Source of the DNA: Pseudomonas vancouverensis
GTDB lineage: Bacteria > Pseudomonadota > Gammaproteobacteria > Pseudomonadales > Pseudomonadaceae
Length of the DNA stretch: 64,000 bases
Assembly (NCBI RefSeq): GCF_004348895.1
Contig: NZ_RRZK01000031.1
Location: 62,001-126,000 of the forward strand
Reading direction: 5' to 3'
Shown here: positions 27,046 to 35,246 of the stretch, in pieces
Position numbering within the stretch: the first letter of the stretch is position 1
Layout: each line of letters begins with the position of its first letter
Notes under the pieces: generated by a model
What the model saw: the letters and a program-made list of their open reading frames with translations, nothing else
Database searches by the model: none
Told to the model about the DNA's origin: nothing
Program-made: the position numbers and the translations under genes

Positions 27046-27939
27046 TCAGGACTGACTGGTTGGCGCCGATGGAGTCGGTGCGGCAGTCGGGGTCACGGCA
27101 GGGGTCGGTGCGGTCGCGGAGTTCGAAGCACTGACCGGAGCTGCCGGTGCTGCTGGCTTGGCAGCGGCCACGGCTGGTTTTGGCGCAGCAGCTTTGGGAG
27201 CAGCCGGCTTCTTCACAGCTGGTTTTTTCGCAGCAGCAGGTTTGGCCGCTGGCTTGGCAGCCGCAGGTTTGGCCGCCGCGGTTTTCGCAGCAGGCTTGGC
27301 CGCTGCGGGTTTGGCAGCGGGTTTCGCTGCTGGCTTGGCGGCGGCTTTCGCTGCAACCGGTTTGGCGGCTGGCTTGGCGGCTGCCGGTTTTGCTGCTGCG
27401 GTTTTCGCAGCAGGCTTGGCCGCTGCTTTCACCAGGGGTTTGGCAGCCGTTTTAGCAGCGGGTTTGGCAGCGGCAGTCTTGGCGGCCGGCTTCGCGGCTG
27501 CGGGTTTCGCCGCCACTGGCGCAACCTTGGCACCGGTCAGCTTTTCGATCTGCTTGGTCAGGGTATCGACCTTGCTGTGCAGCGCTTTCACTTCATTGCG
27601 GCTCGGTACACCGAGGCGCGAAATAGCGCTGTTCAGGCGCTTGTCGAAAGCCCCTTCCAGTTCATCCCATTTGCCCAGCGCTTTGTCTTTCACGCCGCTG
27701 ATGCGCGACTTGGCCGAGGAAGCAGAGTCCTTGGCGGTGTCTTTGGCGGTGTCGACTTTCTTGCCGATCGCCTTCTCGGCCTTCTCGCCATCTTTAACCA
27801 ATGCATCGAAGATTTTGCTGCCGTCAGTGTCGATCTTCGAGTACACGCCTAAACCAGCCAGCCAGATTTTACGGGAGTAGTCTTCGACTTTCCCGATCCA
27901 CGAGCTGCCTTCTTTTTCGGTGTTCTTTTTAACAGCCAT
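27046..27939 (-). CDS. phaF: Phasin PhaF with histone H1-like tail
   Basis: This 297-residue granule protein has an N-terminal phasin domain (about 1-145, amphipathic helix and a leucine-zipper-like segment ALHSKVDTLTKQIEKL). A long Ala/Lys/Pro repeat tail (about 146-270) carries tandem AAKPA-type units. The tail binds DNA non-specifically and, in P. putida, ties granules to the nucleoid for even partitioning. The extreme C-terminus turns Pro/Thr/Ser-rich. Transcribed from phaI, 10 bases upstream. Repeat number is likely to vary between strains. Confidence 0.97.
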   Translation of the reverse strand: MAVKKNTEKEGSSWIGKVEDYSRKIWLAGLGVYSKIDTDGSKIFDALVKDGEKAEKAIGKKVDTAKDTAKDSASSAKSRISGVKDKALGKWDELEGAFDKRLNSAISRLGVPSRNEVKALHSKVDTLTKQIEKLTGAKVAPVAAKPAAAKPAAKTAAAKPAAKTAAKPLVKAAAKPAAKTAAAKPAAAKPAAKPVAAKAAAKPAAKPAAKPAAAKPAAKTAAAKPAAAKPAAKPAAAKKPAVKKPAAPKAAAPKPAVAAAKPAAPAAPVSASNSATAPTPAVTPTAAPTPSAPTSQS

Positions 27940-27949
27940 CCCGTTCTCC

Positions 27950-28372
27950 TTAAGATTTACGCGCGACGCGTTCGAGCAATGCCGTCAGCTCATCGAGCTT
28001 AGCAGAGAGTGTCTCAACGTCATGTTTAGACGGAATGCCGATACGATTCAAGGCACTTGCAACACGTGTGTCGAACGCCTTCTCGACCTTGTCGAGTTGC
28101 AGTTCGACTTTGCCTTTGAAAGTACTGACTTCACTCTTGGCTTCATCGATCTCGGCATTGGCCGCTTCAAGTTTTTCGGTGACTACTTTTTTACCTTTCT
28201 TTTCAACAACCTGACCGGCTTTCACCAGTTCCTGAAAGTAATCGGCGCCCTCTTGTCCGACCTTGGCGTAGGCACCCAGGCCAGCCAGCCAGACTTTGCG
28301 GGCATAGGATTTGACGTCGCTCAGCGTGCTGGTCGTTGCGTCGATTTTTTTCTTCAGAATAACTTTGGCCAT
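27950..28372 (-). CDS. phaI: Phasin PhaI
   Basis: This 140-residue phasin coats PHA granules. It resembles the N-terminal domain of PhaF (KVILKKKIDATTSTLSDVKSYARKVWLAGLGAYAK...) with a terminal coiled coil (LSAKLDELTALLERV). The start at MAKVILKKK, with GAGGTGG just upstream, is chosen over a longer in-frame extension. The upstream 100-base region should contain the phaIF promoter, which PhaD is known to activate in P. putida. Confidence 0.96.
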   Translation of the reverse strand: MAKVILKKKIDATTSTLSDVKSYARKVWLAGLGAYAKVGQEGADYFQELVKAGQVVEKKGKKVVTEKLEAANAEIDEAKSEVSTFKGKVELQLDKVEKAFDTRVASALNRIGIPSKHDVETLSAKLDELTALLERVARKS

Positions 28373-28504
28373 GGTCCACCTCACGCGCAGAAGGTTTGAG
28401 GAACTGCCCGGACAGGTGTCGGGCTCTGGCACAAAGTAGGCAGAAAAATTAGAAACGGCACCCTAACAACTGACATAAACAGCAGGGGCACCACTAATAA
28501 ACAA

Positions 28505-28596
28505 ATGTGGGATCGAGCTTGCTCGCGATTGCGGTAGAGCAATCAACATTGATGTCGACTGGCACTCCGTCATCGCGAGCAAGCTCGCTCCTACAG
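28505..28596. repeat. REP doublet, GTGGGAGCGAGC family
   Basis: Inverted pair between phaI and the small PHA-system gene. The left arm reads TGTGGGATCGAGCTTGCTCG (one change), the right arm ends CTCGCTCCTACA, so each arm carries a different substitution. Confidence 0.88.
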
Positions 28597-28618
28597 GGAA
28601 TATGATTTCAATCGGGAA

Positions 28619-28894
28619 TCAAACCAGCGCTTTATCCAGCGCCTTCTCGATTTCCGCTTTGATCATGCCGCTCATGGCCGACATCATCAGGCCCAGCTCG
28701 ACGTCGACCCGGATCGAATCATCGGCGACATGCACTGCGCCCTTCACACCCGAACGCTTGAGATTCAGGGTGTCGCCTGACCACTGCGGCTCCAGGCCGT
28801 ACTGGTCGGAGAGTTTCTGCGCCAGCTTGTCGGCCTTCTCGCGCGCCGCTTCCTTACCCAGGCTGTGGGCACGCTCAACACTAATATGGGCCAT
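28619..28894 (-). CDS. Small polyhydroxyalkanoic acid system protein
   Basis: This 91-residue soluble protein begins MAHISVERAHSLGKEAAREKADKLAQKL. It resembles the short family annotated as putative PHA system (granule-region) protein, found next to PHA genes. The biochemical role is not known to me. It has an alpha/beta make-up, no signal peptide and no cysteines. AGGGAG lies upstream of the ATG at 28894. Further upstream in-frame codons are rejected for lack of conservation. It is transcribed away from ubiE. Confidence 0.8.
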   Translation of the reverse strand: MAHISVERAHSLGKEAAREKADKLAQKLSDQYGLEPQWSGDTLNLKRSGVKGAVHVADDSIRVDVELGLMMSAMSGMIKAEIEKALDKALV

Positions 28895-29060
28895 CGATTG
28901 ACTCCCTTTTTTGAATACAGCTATGAATGCTTGCTCGTTGAATCTTGACCGTCGCTGCGGCAAAACGTCCCGAGGATGAACCATCTTACCTTCAGCCTTG
29001 CCAAGACAAAGCATCCCTTGGGGATTAGAATGTCGCGCATTCTCTTTTGGTGACAGCGAT

Positions 29061-29831
29061 ATGACTGATCAGCGCAAAGGCAGCGATGCCGAACCCACCA
29101 CTCACTTCGGCTTCAAAAACGTTCCGGAAAGCCAGAAAGCGGAAAAAGTCGCTGAGGTTTTCCACTCGGTAGCCGCCAAGTACGACTTGATGAACGACCT
29201 TCTGTCGGGCGGCATGCACCGTCTGTGGAAGCGTTTCGCAATCGAACTGTCGGGCGTGCGCAGCGGCAATCGCGTGCTCGACATCGCCGGCGGTACCGGT
29301 GACCTGACCAAAAAGTTCTCGCATCTGGTCGGCCCGACTGGCCAGGTCGTACTGGCTGACATCAACGAATCCATGCTCAAGGTCGGTCGCGACCGCCTGC
29401 TGGACCTCGGTGTGTCGGGCAACGTCGAATTCGTCCAGGCCGATGCGGAAAAGCTGCCGTTCCCGGACAACCACTTCGACTGCGTGACCATCGCCTTCGG
29501 TCTGCGCAACGTGACGCACAAGGAAGACGCCCTGCGTTCGATGCTGCGCGTGCTCAAGCCGGGCGGCCGCCTGCTGGTGCTGGAGTTCTCCAAGCCGACC
29601 AACGCGCTGATGTCCAAGGCCTACGACGCCTACTCGTTCGCCTTCATGCCGTTGATGGGCAAGCTGATCACCAACGATTCGGAAAGCTATCGCTACCTGG
29701 CCGAATCCATCCGCATGCACCCAAACCAGGAAACACTGAAGTCGATGATGGTCGAAGCCGGTTTTGACCGCGTGACCTATCACAACATGACCGCAGGCAT
29801 CGTCGCCCTGCACCGCGGCATCAAGCCCTGA
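29061..29831 (+). CDS. ubiE: Ubiquinone/menaquinone C-methyltransferase UbiE
   Basis: This 256-residue SAM-dependent methyltransferase performs C-methylation of the quinone ring. Motif I is VLDIAGGTGDLT (about 70-82), and the UbiE/COQ5 signatures YDLMNDLLSGGMHRLWK and RVLKPGGRLLVLEFSKP are present. The start at MTDQRKGSD is preferred over an extension of 21 codons. Its stop overlaps the ubiJ start by one base (TGATG), forming the ubiE-ubiJ-ubiB unit. Confidence 0.98.
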   Translation: MTDQRKGSDAEPTTHFGFKNVPESQKAEKVAEVFHSVAAKYDLMNDLLSGGMHRLWKRFAIELSGVRSGNRVLDIAGGTGDLTKKFSHLVGPTGQVVLADINESMLKVGRDRLLDLGVSGNVEFVQADAEKLPFPDNHFDCVTIAFGLRNVTHKEDALRSMLRVLKPGGRLLVLEFSKPTNALMSKAYDAYSFAFMPLMGKLITNDSESYRYLAESIRMHPNQETLKSMMVEAGFDRVTYHNMTAGIVALHRGIKP

Positions 29832-30454
29832 TGCTGCTCGCCGGGCTGCTCGCCAGCGTCGAACTCGGCCTGAACCGGGTGCTGCGTCTCGACAGCACGG
29901 CGCTGCCGCGGCTGGCGCATTTGACCGGCAAGGTGATCGAGGTCGACTGCCGCAACCTGGCGTTGCACCTGTTCATCCTGCCCAGCGACGAAGGCCTGAT
30001 GCTCGCCTCACAGTGGGAAACCGGCGCCGACTGCACCTTGCGTGCACCAGCCTCGAGCCTGTTGAAACTGGCGCTGAGCAAGGACAAGACCGCGATCCTG
30101 CACGGCCCTGAGGTTGAGCTCGACGGCGACAGCGGCGTACTGCTGGAACTGGCCGCAATCCTTCAGGACCTGGAGCTGGACTGGGAGTACGAACTCTCGC
30201 GCTGGCTTGGACCTGTCGCCACACAACTGGTCGGCGGCCATCTGCGCAGCCGCGCCCGCTGGTACCAGCAGGGCTTTGCCAGTCTGGGGCAGAACCTCAG
30301 CGAATACCTGGCCGAAGAGTCGCGCACCCTCGTCGGTCAGCGCGAAGCCGAAGCACGATTCAGTGAACTGGACCGGATCAAACTTGATCTGGAACGTCTC
30401 GAGGCGCGTTTCGAGCGCCTTTCCCGATCCCTCGACCCAAGCGATAACGCATGA
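29831..30454 (+). CDS. ubiJ: Ubiquinone biosynthesis accessory factor UbiJ
   Basis: This 207-residue protein has an N-terminal SCP2 lipid-binding domain (about 15-110) and a C-terminal coiled coil (about 165-200, EAEARFSELDRIKLDLERLEARFERL). UbiJ scaffolds the soluble Ubi metabolon and holds the lipophilic intermediates. It is translationally coupled on both sides: one base with ubiE and four bases with ubiB. Confidence 0.95.
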   Translation: MLLAGLLASVELGLNRVLRLDSTALPRLAHLTGKVIEVDCRNLALHLFILPSDEGLMLASQWETGADCTLRAPASSLLKLALSKDKTAILHGPEVELDGDSGVLLELAAILQDLELDWEYELSRWLGPVATQLVGGHLRSRARWYQQGFASLGQNLSEYLAEESRTLVGQREAEARFSELDRIKLDLERLEARFERLSRSLDPSDNA

Positions 30455-32055
30455 AGCTGCTTGCCGTCCGCCGTTTGTTGCGCATCCAGCGCGTCGTGAT
30501 CCGCTACCGCCTCGATGACCTGCTGTTCGCCCTGCCGCTGCCCTGGTTTCTGCGCGCATTGCGCTATGCCTTGCCGTGGCGCTGGTTTCCACGCAAGACC
30601 CTCGACCTGAGCCGTGGCGCACGCCTGCGCCTGGCCTTGCAGGACCTGGGGCCGATTTTCATCAAGTTCGGACAGATCCTGTCCACCCGCCGCGACCTGC
30701 TGCCTGAAGACATCGCCGATGAGCTGATGCTGCTGCAAGACCGCGTTCCGCCGTTCGACTCGCAGCTGTCGATCAAGCTGATCGAAGAACAGCTGGGCAA
30801 GAAAATCAGCGACGTGTTCAGCCGCTTCGACGTCGAGCCATTGGCTTCGGCCTCGGTGGCACAGGTGCATGCCGCGCAGCTGAAAACCGGCGAAGAAGTG
30901 GTGGTCAAGGTGATCCGCCCAGGGCTCAAGCCGATCATCGCCCAGGACCTGGCGTGGCTGTTCATCCTCGCCCGCGCCGCGGAAAAGCTCTCGGCCGATG
31001 CGCGCCTGCTGCACCCGGTGGACGTGGTCAGCGACTACGAAAAAACCATCTACGACGAACTCGACCTGCTGCGCGAGGCGGCCAACGCCAGCCAGTTGAA
31101 GCGTAACTTCGAAGGTTCGCCGCTGCTGTACGTACCGCAAGTCTATTGGGACTGGTGCCGGCCGAAAGTGCTGGTGATGGAGCGTATCTACGGCATCCAG
31201 GTCACTGACCTGACGACCCTGGCCGACCAGCGCACCGACATGAAGATGCTCGCCGAGCGCGGCGTGGAGATCTTTTTCACCCAGGTGTTCCGCGACAGTT
31301 TCTTCCACGCCGACATGCACCCGGGCAACATCTTCGTCAGCACCGTCAATCCGTGGAGCCCGCAGTACATTGCGATCGACTGCGGCATCGTCGGCAGCCT
31401 GACCCCGGAAGACCAGGACTATCTGGCACGCAACCTGTTCGCCTTCTTCAAGCGCGACTACCGGCGCGTGGCGCAGTTGCACATCGATTCGGGCTGGGTA
31501 CCGGCAGAAACCAAGCTCAACGAATTCGAAGCGGCGATCCGTACCGTGTGCGAACCGATCTTCGAAAAACCGTTAAAGGATATTTCCTTCGGTCAGGTGT
31601 TGATGCGCCTGTTCCAGACCGCCCGACGCTTCAACATGGAAGTGCAGCCGCAGTTGGTGCTGCTGCAAAAAACCCTGCTGAACATCGAAGGCCTGGGCCG
31701 TCAGTTGTACCCGGACCTTGATCTGTGGAACACCGCGCAACCGTTCCTCGAACGCTGGATGCGCGAGCGCGTCAGCCCGAAGGCCTTGCTCGGTAACGTG
31801 CAGAGCCAGTTCGAACAGCTCCCGCACCTGGCCAACATGGCCCGTGACCTGCTCGAACGCATGTCCCAGCCCCACGCCTATGACCCGCCGCCACCCTGGC
31901 ATCGCCGCCGGGACGACTGGTTCCTGCGTCTGCTCGGCACGGCTCACCTGGCCGGTGGCGCCATCCTCGCCGCCGGCGGGCCGCTCAACCAATTGGCTTA
32001 TTGGCCCGCTGGCATCATGATGGCCGTCGGCTTGTATCTGGTCGTTCGCCGATAG
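30451..32055 (+). CDS. ubiB: Ubiquinone biosynthesis atypical kinase/ATPase UbiB
   Basis: This 534-residue ADCK/ABC1-family protein supports coenzyme Q hydroxylation steps. It has the family motif K72-F-G-Q75, the Ala-rich nucleotide loop ASVAQVHAA, the catalytic HADMHPGN and the metal site DCGIVG. Two C-terminal hydrophobic helices (about 495-532) anchor it in the inner membrane. Length is normal. Confidence 0.97.
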   Translation: MKLLAVRRLLRIQRVVIRYRLDDLLFALPLPWFLRALRYALPWRWFPRKTLDLSRGARLRLALQDLGPIFIKFGQILSTRRDLLPEDIADELMLLQDRVPPFDSQLSIKLIEEQLGKKISDVFSRFDVEPLASASVAQVHAAQLKTGEEVVVKVIRPGLKPIIAQDLAWLFILARAAEKLSADARLLHPVDVVSDYEKTIYDELDLLREAANASQLKRNFEGSPLLYVPQVYWDWCRPKVLVMERIYGIQVTDLTTLADQRTDMKMLAERGVEIFFTQVFRDSFFHADMHPGNIFVSTVNPWSPQYIAIDCGIVGSLTPEDQDYLARNLFAFFKRDYRRVAQLHIDSGWVPAETKLNEFEAAIRTVCEPIFEKPLKDISFGQVLMRLFQTARRFNMEVQPQLVLLQKTLLNIEGLGRQLYPDLDLWNTAQPFLERWMRERVSPKALLGNVQSQFEQLPHLANMARDLLERMSQPHAYDPPPPWHRRRDDWFLRLLGTAHLAGGAILAAGGPLNQLAYWPAGIMMAVGLYLVVRR

Positions 32056-32135
32056 CCAGTCGCGTCACACGCTGGCACACTGTTTCAACGCGGGGCTCGA
32101 CTCATGAAGTGTCGAGCCCGTTGTCGGAGTCGAAG

Positions 32136-32537
32136 ATGAAAAACTGGCTGGACGAGATCAAGTGGGACGCCGATGGCCTGGTGCCGGCGATTGCCCAGGA
32201 TCACAAGACCGGGCGCGTCCTGATGATGGCCTGGATGAACCGCGAAGCACTGGAACTGACTGCTGCCGAGAACCGTGCGATCTACTGGTCGCGCTCGCGC
32301 GGCAAGCTGTGGCGCAAGGGCGAAGAGTCCGGCCACGTGCAAACCCTGCATGAGATGCGCCTGGACTGTGACGCCGACGTGATCATCCTGATGGTCGAGC
32401 AGATTGGCGACATCGCCTGCCATACCGGCCGCCAGAGCTGCTTCTACCGCGTCTACGAGAACGGCGACTGGACCACCGTCGACCCGGTCCTGAAAGATCC
32501 GCACGCCATCTATTCCGCAGGACACAAACATGAGTGA
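32136..32537 (+). CDS. hisI: Phosphoribosyl-AMP cyclohydrolase
   Basis: This 133-residue zinc enzyme performs the third step of histidine synthesis, opening the PR-AMP ring. Metal-binding residues in the DCDADVIILMVEQ and CHTGRQSCFY segments are present. It is a stand-alone HisI, not the HisIE fusion of enterics. The start at MKNWLDEIKWDADG is preferred to an upstream extension. It overlaps hisE by eight bases. Confidence 0.96.
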   Translation: MKNWLDEIKWDADGLVPAIAQDHKTGRVLMMAWMNREALELTAAENRAIYWSRSRGKLWRKGEESGHVQTLHEMRLDCDADVIILMVEQIGDIACHTGRQSCFYRVYENGDWTTVDPVLKDPHAIYSAGHKHE

Positions 32538-32862
32538 CACTCTCACCCGTCTGGCACAGGTTCTGGAAGAGCGCAAAGGCGCCGCTGCCGACAGCTCGTA
32601 TGTCGCCAGCCTGTATCACAAGGGCCTGAACAAGATTCTGGAAAAAGTCGGCGAAGAGTCGGTCGAAACCATCATTGCCGCCAAGGACGCCGCCGTCAGT
32701 GGCGACTGCAGCGATGTGATCTACGAAACCGCCGATTTGTGGTTCCACAGCATGGTCATGCTCGCTCAATTGGGGCAGCATCCACAGGCTGTACTCGATG
32801 AACTGGACCGTCGCTTCGGTCTGTCCGGACACGCCGAGAAAGCCTCGCGTCCGTCCGCCTGA
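32530..32862 (+). CDS. hisE: Phosphoribosyl-ATP pyrophosphatase
   Basis: This 110-residue all-alpha MazG-like hydrolase performs the second step of histidine synthesis. The EEKVGEES-type motif appears as KILEKVGEESVETIIAAKD with the downstream ETADLWFH metal ligands. It is separate from but coupled to hisI. The tat genes follow 25 bases later, as in other pseudomonads. Confidence 0.96.
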   Translation: MSDTLTRLAQVLEERKGAAADSSYVASLYHKGLNKILEKVGEESVETIIAAKDAAVSGDCSDVIYETADLWFHSMVMLAQLGQHPQAVLDELDRRFGLSGHAEKASRPSA

Positions 32863-32887
32863 ATAACTATTAGAGAGGAGCAGCACC

Positions 32888-33160
32888 ATGGGCATTTTTG
32901 ACTGGAAACACTGGATCGTCATCCTGGTTGTCGTGGTACTGGTATTCGGCACCAAGAAACTGAAAAACCTCGGCACCGATGTCGGCGAATCGATCAAGGG
33001 CTTCCGCAAGGCCATGAACGATGATGAAAAACCGGCTGACCCGAGCGTGACCCCGGCCCAACCGGTTCCGCCGGTACAGCCTCAGGCTTCGGTCAACCAG
33101 CCGCACACCATCGATGTGCAGGCACAGAAAGTCGAAGAGCCGATCCGCAAAGACGTGTGA
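32888..33160 (+). CDS. tatA: Twin-arginine translocase subunit TatA
   Basis: This 90-residue protein has a short N-terminus, one transmembrane helix (about 8-22), the FGTKKLKNLGTDVGESIKGFRKA hinge plus amphipathic helix, and an unstructured Pro-rich tail. TatA oligomers form the pore for folded proteins. AGAGAGGAG precedes the start. It is the first gene of tatABC. Confidence 0.97.
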   Translation: MGIFDWKHWIVILVVVVLVFGTKKLKNLGTDVGESIKGFRKAMNDDEKPADPSVTPAQPVPPVQPQASVNQPHTIDVQAQKVEEPIRKDV

Positions 33161-33170
33161 GCACTGACTA

Positions 33171-33659
33171 ATGTTTGGTATCAGCTTCTCTGAACTGCTG
33201 CTTGTCGGCCTCGTTGCCCTGCTGGTGCTCGGCCCCGAGCGCCTGCCGGGCGCTGCGCGCACCGCCGGCCTGTGGGTCGGCCGCCTGAAGCGCAGCTTCA
33301 ACGCGATCAAACAGGAAGTTGAACGTGAAATCGGTGCCGACGAAATCCGTCGACAACTGCACAACGAACATATCCTGTCGCTTGAGCAGGAGGCGCGGAA
33401 GATTTTCACGCCGACCCAGCAGGAGCCGACGCCGGTGGAGCACGTGGGTGAGCAGGCGATTCAAGCGCCTGCCGCTGCTGCCACGCCAACGCCTGCACCT
33501 GTGGTCGCAGCCGTGGAGCCCGCGCCCGTCATGACAGCGCCTGCGGCTGAAGCCGTTGCGCCCGTCACAGCGCCTGCCGAACCTGCACCGGTTACGCCTG
33601 CTGCCGCGCCGACGACGCCGGCTTCTCACGACACCACTTTGCCGCCGCGAGCCCCATGA
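33171..33659 (+). CDS. tatB: Twin-arginine translocase subunit TatB
   Basis: This 162-residue protein has the MFGISFSELLLVGLVALLVLGPERLP signature (helix 6-22), an amphipathic helix to about residue 70 and a long Pro/Ala/Val-rich tail (about 85-155). TatB with TatC recognises twin-arginine signals. The stop overlaps the tatC start by four bases. Confidence 0.96.
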   Translation: MFGISFSELLLVGLVALLVLGPERLPGAARTAGLWVGRLKRSFNAIKQEVEREIGADEIRRQLHNEHILSLEQEARKIFTPTQQEPTPVEHVGEQAIQAPAAAATPTPAPVVAAVEPAPVMTAPAAEAVAPVTAPAEPAPVTPAAAPTTPASHDTTLPPRAP

Positions 33660-34450
33660 GCGATCTCCCAGAAAACGACCAGCACATGCCGCTGGTTTCG
33701 CACCTCACCGAGCTGCGTACCCGTCTGCTGCGCTGTGTAGCGGCGATCTTCATCATTTTTGCCGGGCTGTTTGCCTTCACCCAGCAGATCTACACCTTCG
33801 TGTCCACGCCGCTGCGCCAGTACCTGCCGGCCGGTGCGACGATGATTGCCACCGACGTGTCGTCGCCGTTCCTGACGCCACTGAAGTTGACCATGATGGT
33901 CTCGCTGTTCCTGGCCATCCCGGTGATCCTGCATCAGATCTGGGGCTTCATCGCGCCGGGCCTGTACAAGCATGAGAAGCGCATCGCCGTGCCGTTGCTG
34001 ATGTCGAGCATCGTGCTGTTCTATGCCGGCATGGCCTTCGCCTACTACCTGGTGTTCCCGCTGATCTTCAAGTTCTTCGCCGCCGCCACCCCGGCCGGCG
34101 TGGAAATGATGACCGACATCACCAGCTACCTCGATTTCGTCATGACGCTGTTCTTCGCCTTTGGCGTGGCGTTCGAGATCCCGGTGGCCGTGGTGCTGCT
34201 GGTCTGGATCGGCGTGGTCGACGTCAAATACCTGAAGAAAATCCGCCCGTACGTGATCATCGGCTGCTTTGTGGTCGGCATGATCCTGACACCACCGGAC
34301 ATCTTCTCGCAGACCCTGCTGGCCGTGCCGATGTGGATGCTGTTCGAGATCGGCATCCTGTTCGGCAGCCTGATCAGCAAGCGCAGCGACCATACGGAAG
34401 ACCAGCCGGCTGACGATCACAACGACCAGCCGCCAGCGACCCAGGCATGA
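33656..34450 (+). CDS. tatC: Twin-arginine translocase subunit TatC
   Basis: This 264-residue polytopic protein has six predicted transmembrane helices. It carries the conserved N-terminal HLTELRTRLL, the first periplasmic loop and the F-E-x-P (FEIPV) segment. It is the receptor for twin-arginine signal peptides. A charged His/Asp-rich tail ends the protein. Four-base overlaps couple it to tatB and rsmE. Confidence 0.97.
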   Translation: MSDLPENDQHMPLVSHLTELRTRLLRCVAAIFIIFAGLFAFTQQIYTFVSTPLRQYLPAGATMIATDVSSPFLTPLKLTMMVSLFLAIPVILHQIWGFIAPGLYKHEKRIAVPLLMSSIVLFYAGMAFAYYLVFPLIFKFFAAATPAGVEMMTDITSYLDFVMTLFFAFGVAFEIPVAVVLLVWIGVVDVKYLKKIRPYVIIGCFVVGMILTPPDIFSQTLLAVPMWMLFEIGILFGSLISKRSDHTEDQPADDHNDQPPATQA

Positions 34451-35154
34451 ACCTGCTGTTGCTTGAAGAGGCCGATTTCATATCTGCCGACCGGGCGATC
34501 CTGCGCGATCGCCGGTTGACCCACATGCAGGAAGTCCACCGCTGCGAAGTCGGTGACAGCATGCGGGTCGGGCGGATCGGTGGCCTGATGGGCTCGGCTG
34601 AAGTGCTACGCCTGGAGGCCGGTGAAGCCGAACTGCGCGTCACCCTCGACCAACCACCACCCGCCAAGCTGCCACTGACCCTGGTATTGGCCCTGCCACG
34701 GCCCAAGATGCTGCGCAGGGTGTTTCAGACCGTGGCCGCCATGGGTGTGCCCCGTGTCGTGCTGGTCAACAGCTACCGCGTCGAGAAGAGCTTCTGGCAA
34801 ACCCCTTTTCTGGAGCCGGAAGCGATTCGTGAGCAGTTGATCCTCGGCCTGGAACAGGCTCGCGACAGCGTGCTGCCGGAGGTGGTCATCGAAAAACGCT
34901 TCAAACCGTTCGTTGAAGATCGTTTGCCAGCGATCACCGAAGGCACCCTCGGCCTTGTGGGCCATCCCGGTAACTACCCGCCCTGCCCTCGCGCCCTCAG
35001 CGAACCGGTGACCCTGGCCATCGGTCCGGAAGGCGGCTGGATTCCCTACGAGATCGATCTGCTCGGCAAGTCCGGCCTGCAACCGGTGCAGCTGGGCGAG
35101 CGTATCCTGCGTGTCGAGACGGCCGTGACCGCACTGCTGGCTCGGCTTTTCTAA
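34447..35154 (+). CDS. rsmE: 16S rRNA m3U1498 methyltransferase RsmE
   Basis: This 235-residue SPOUT methyltransferase has an N-terminal PUA-like domain (about 1-70) and a C-terminal knotted domain with the LAIGPEGGW SAM-binding motif and QLGERILRVETAVTAL. It modifies U1498 of 16S rRNA. Its ATG overlaps the tatC stop by four bases, so it is the last gene of the hisI/hisE-tat-rsmE run. Confidence 0.96.
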   Translation: MNLLLLEEADFISADRAILRDRRLTHMQEVHRCEVGDSMRVGRIGGLMGSAEVLRLEAGEAELRVTLDQPPPAKLPLTLVLALPRPKMLRRVFQTVAAMGVPRVVLVNSYRVEKSFWQTPFLEPEAIREQLILGLEQARDSVLPEVVIEKRFKPFVEDRLPAITEGTLGLVGHPGNYPPCPRALSEPVTLAIGPEGGWIPYEIDLLGKSGLQPVQLGERILRVETAVTALLARLF

Positions 35155-35246
35155 TACCTACAGCTCATCGGACGACCGCTACAGAACCGCGCCGACCGGC
35201 CGATACATCCCCAATAGAACCAATTCGTGGTCCGGGGAGTTGCAAC

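Noticed and set aside
27158..27880. Gly/Ala-rich 240-codon frame antisense to phaF
   Set aside because: It is the mirror of the Ala-Lys-Pro repeat; phasin identity of the sense frame is clear.
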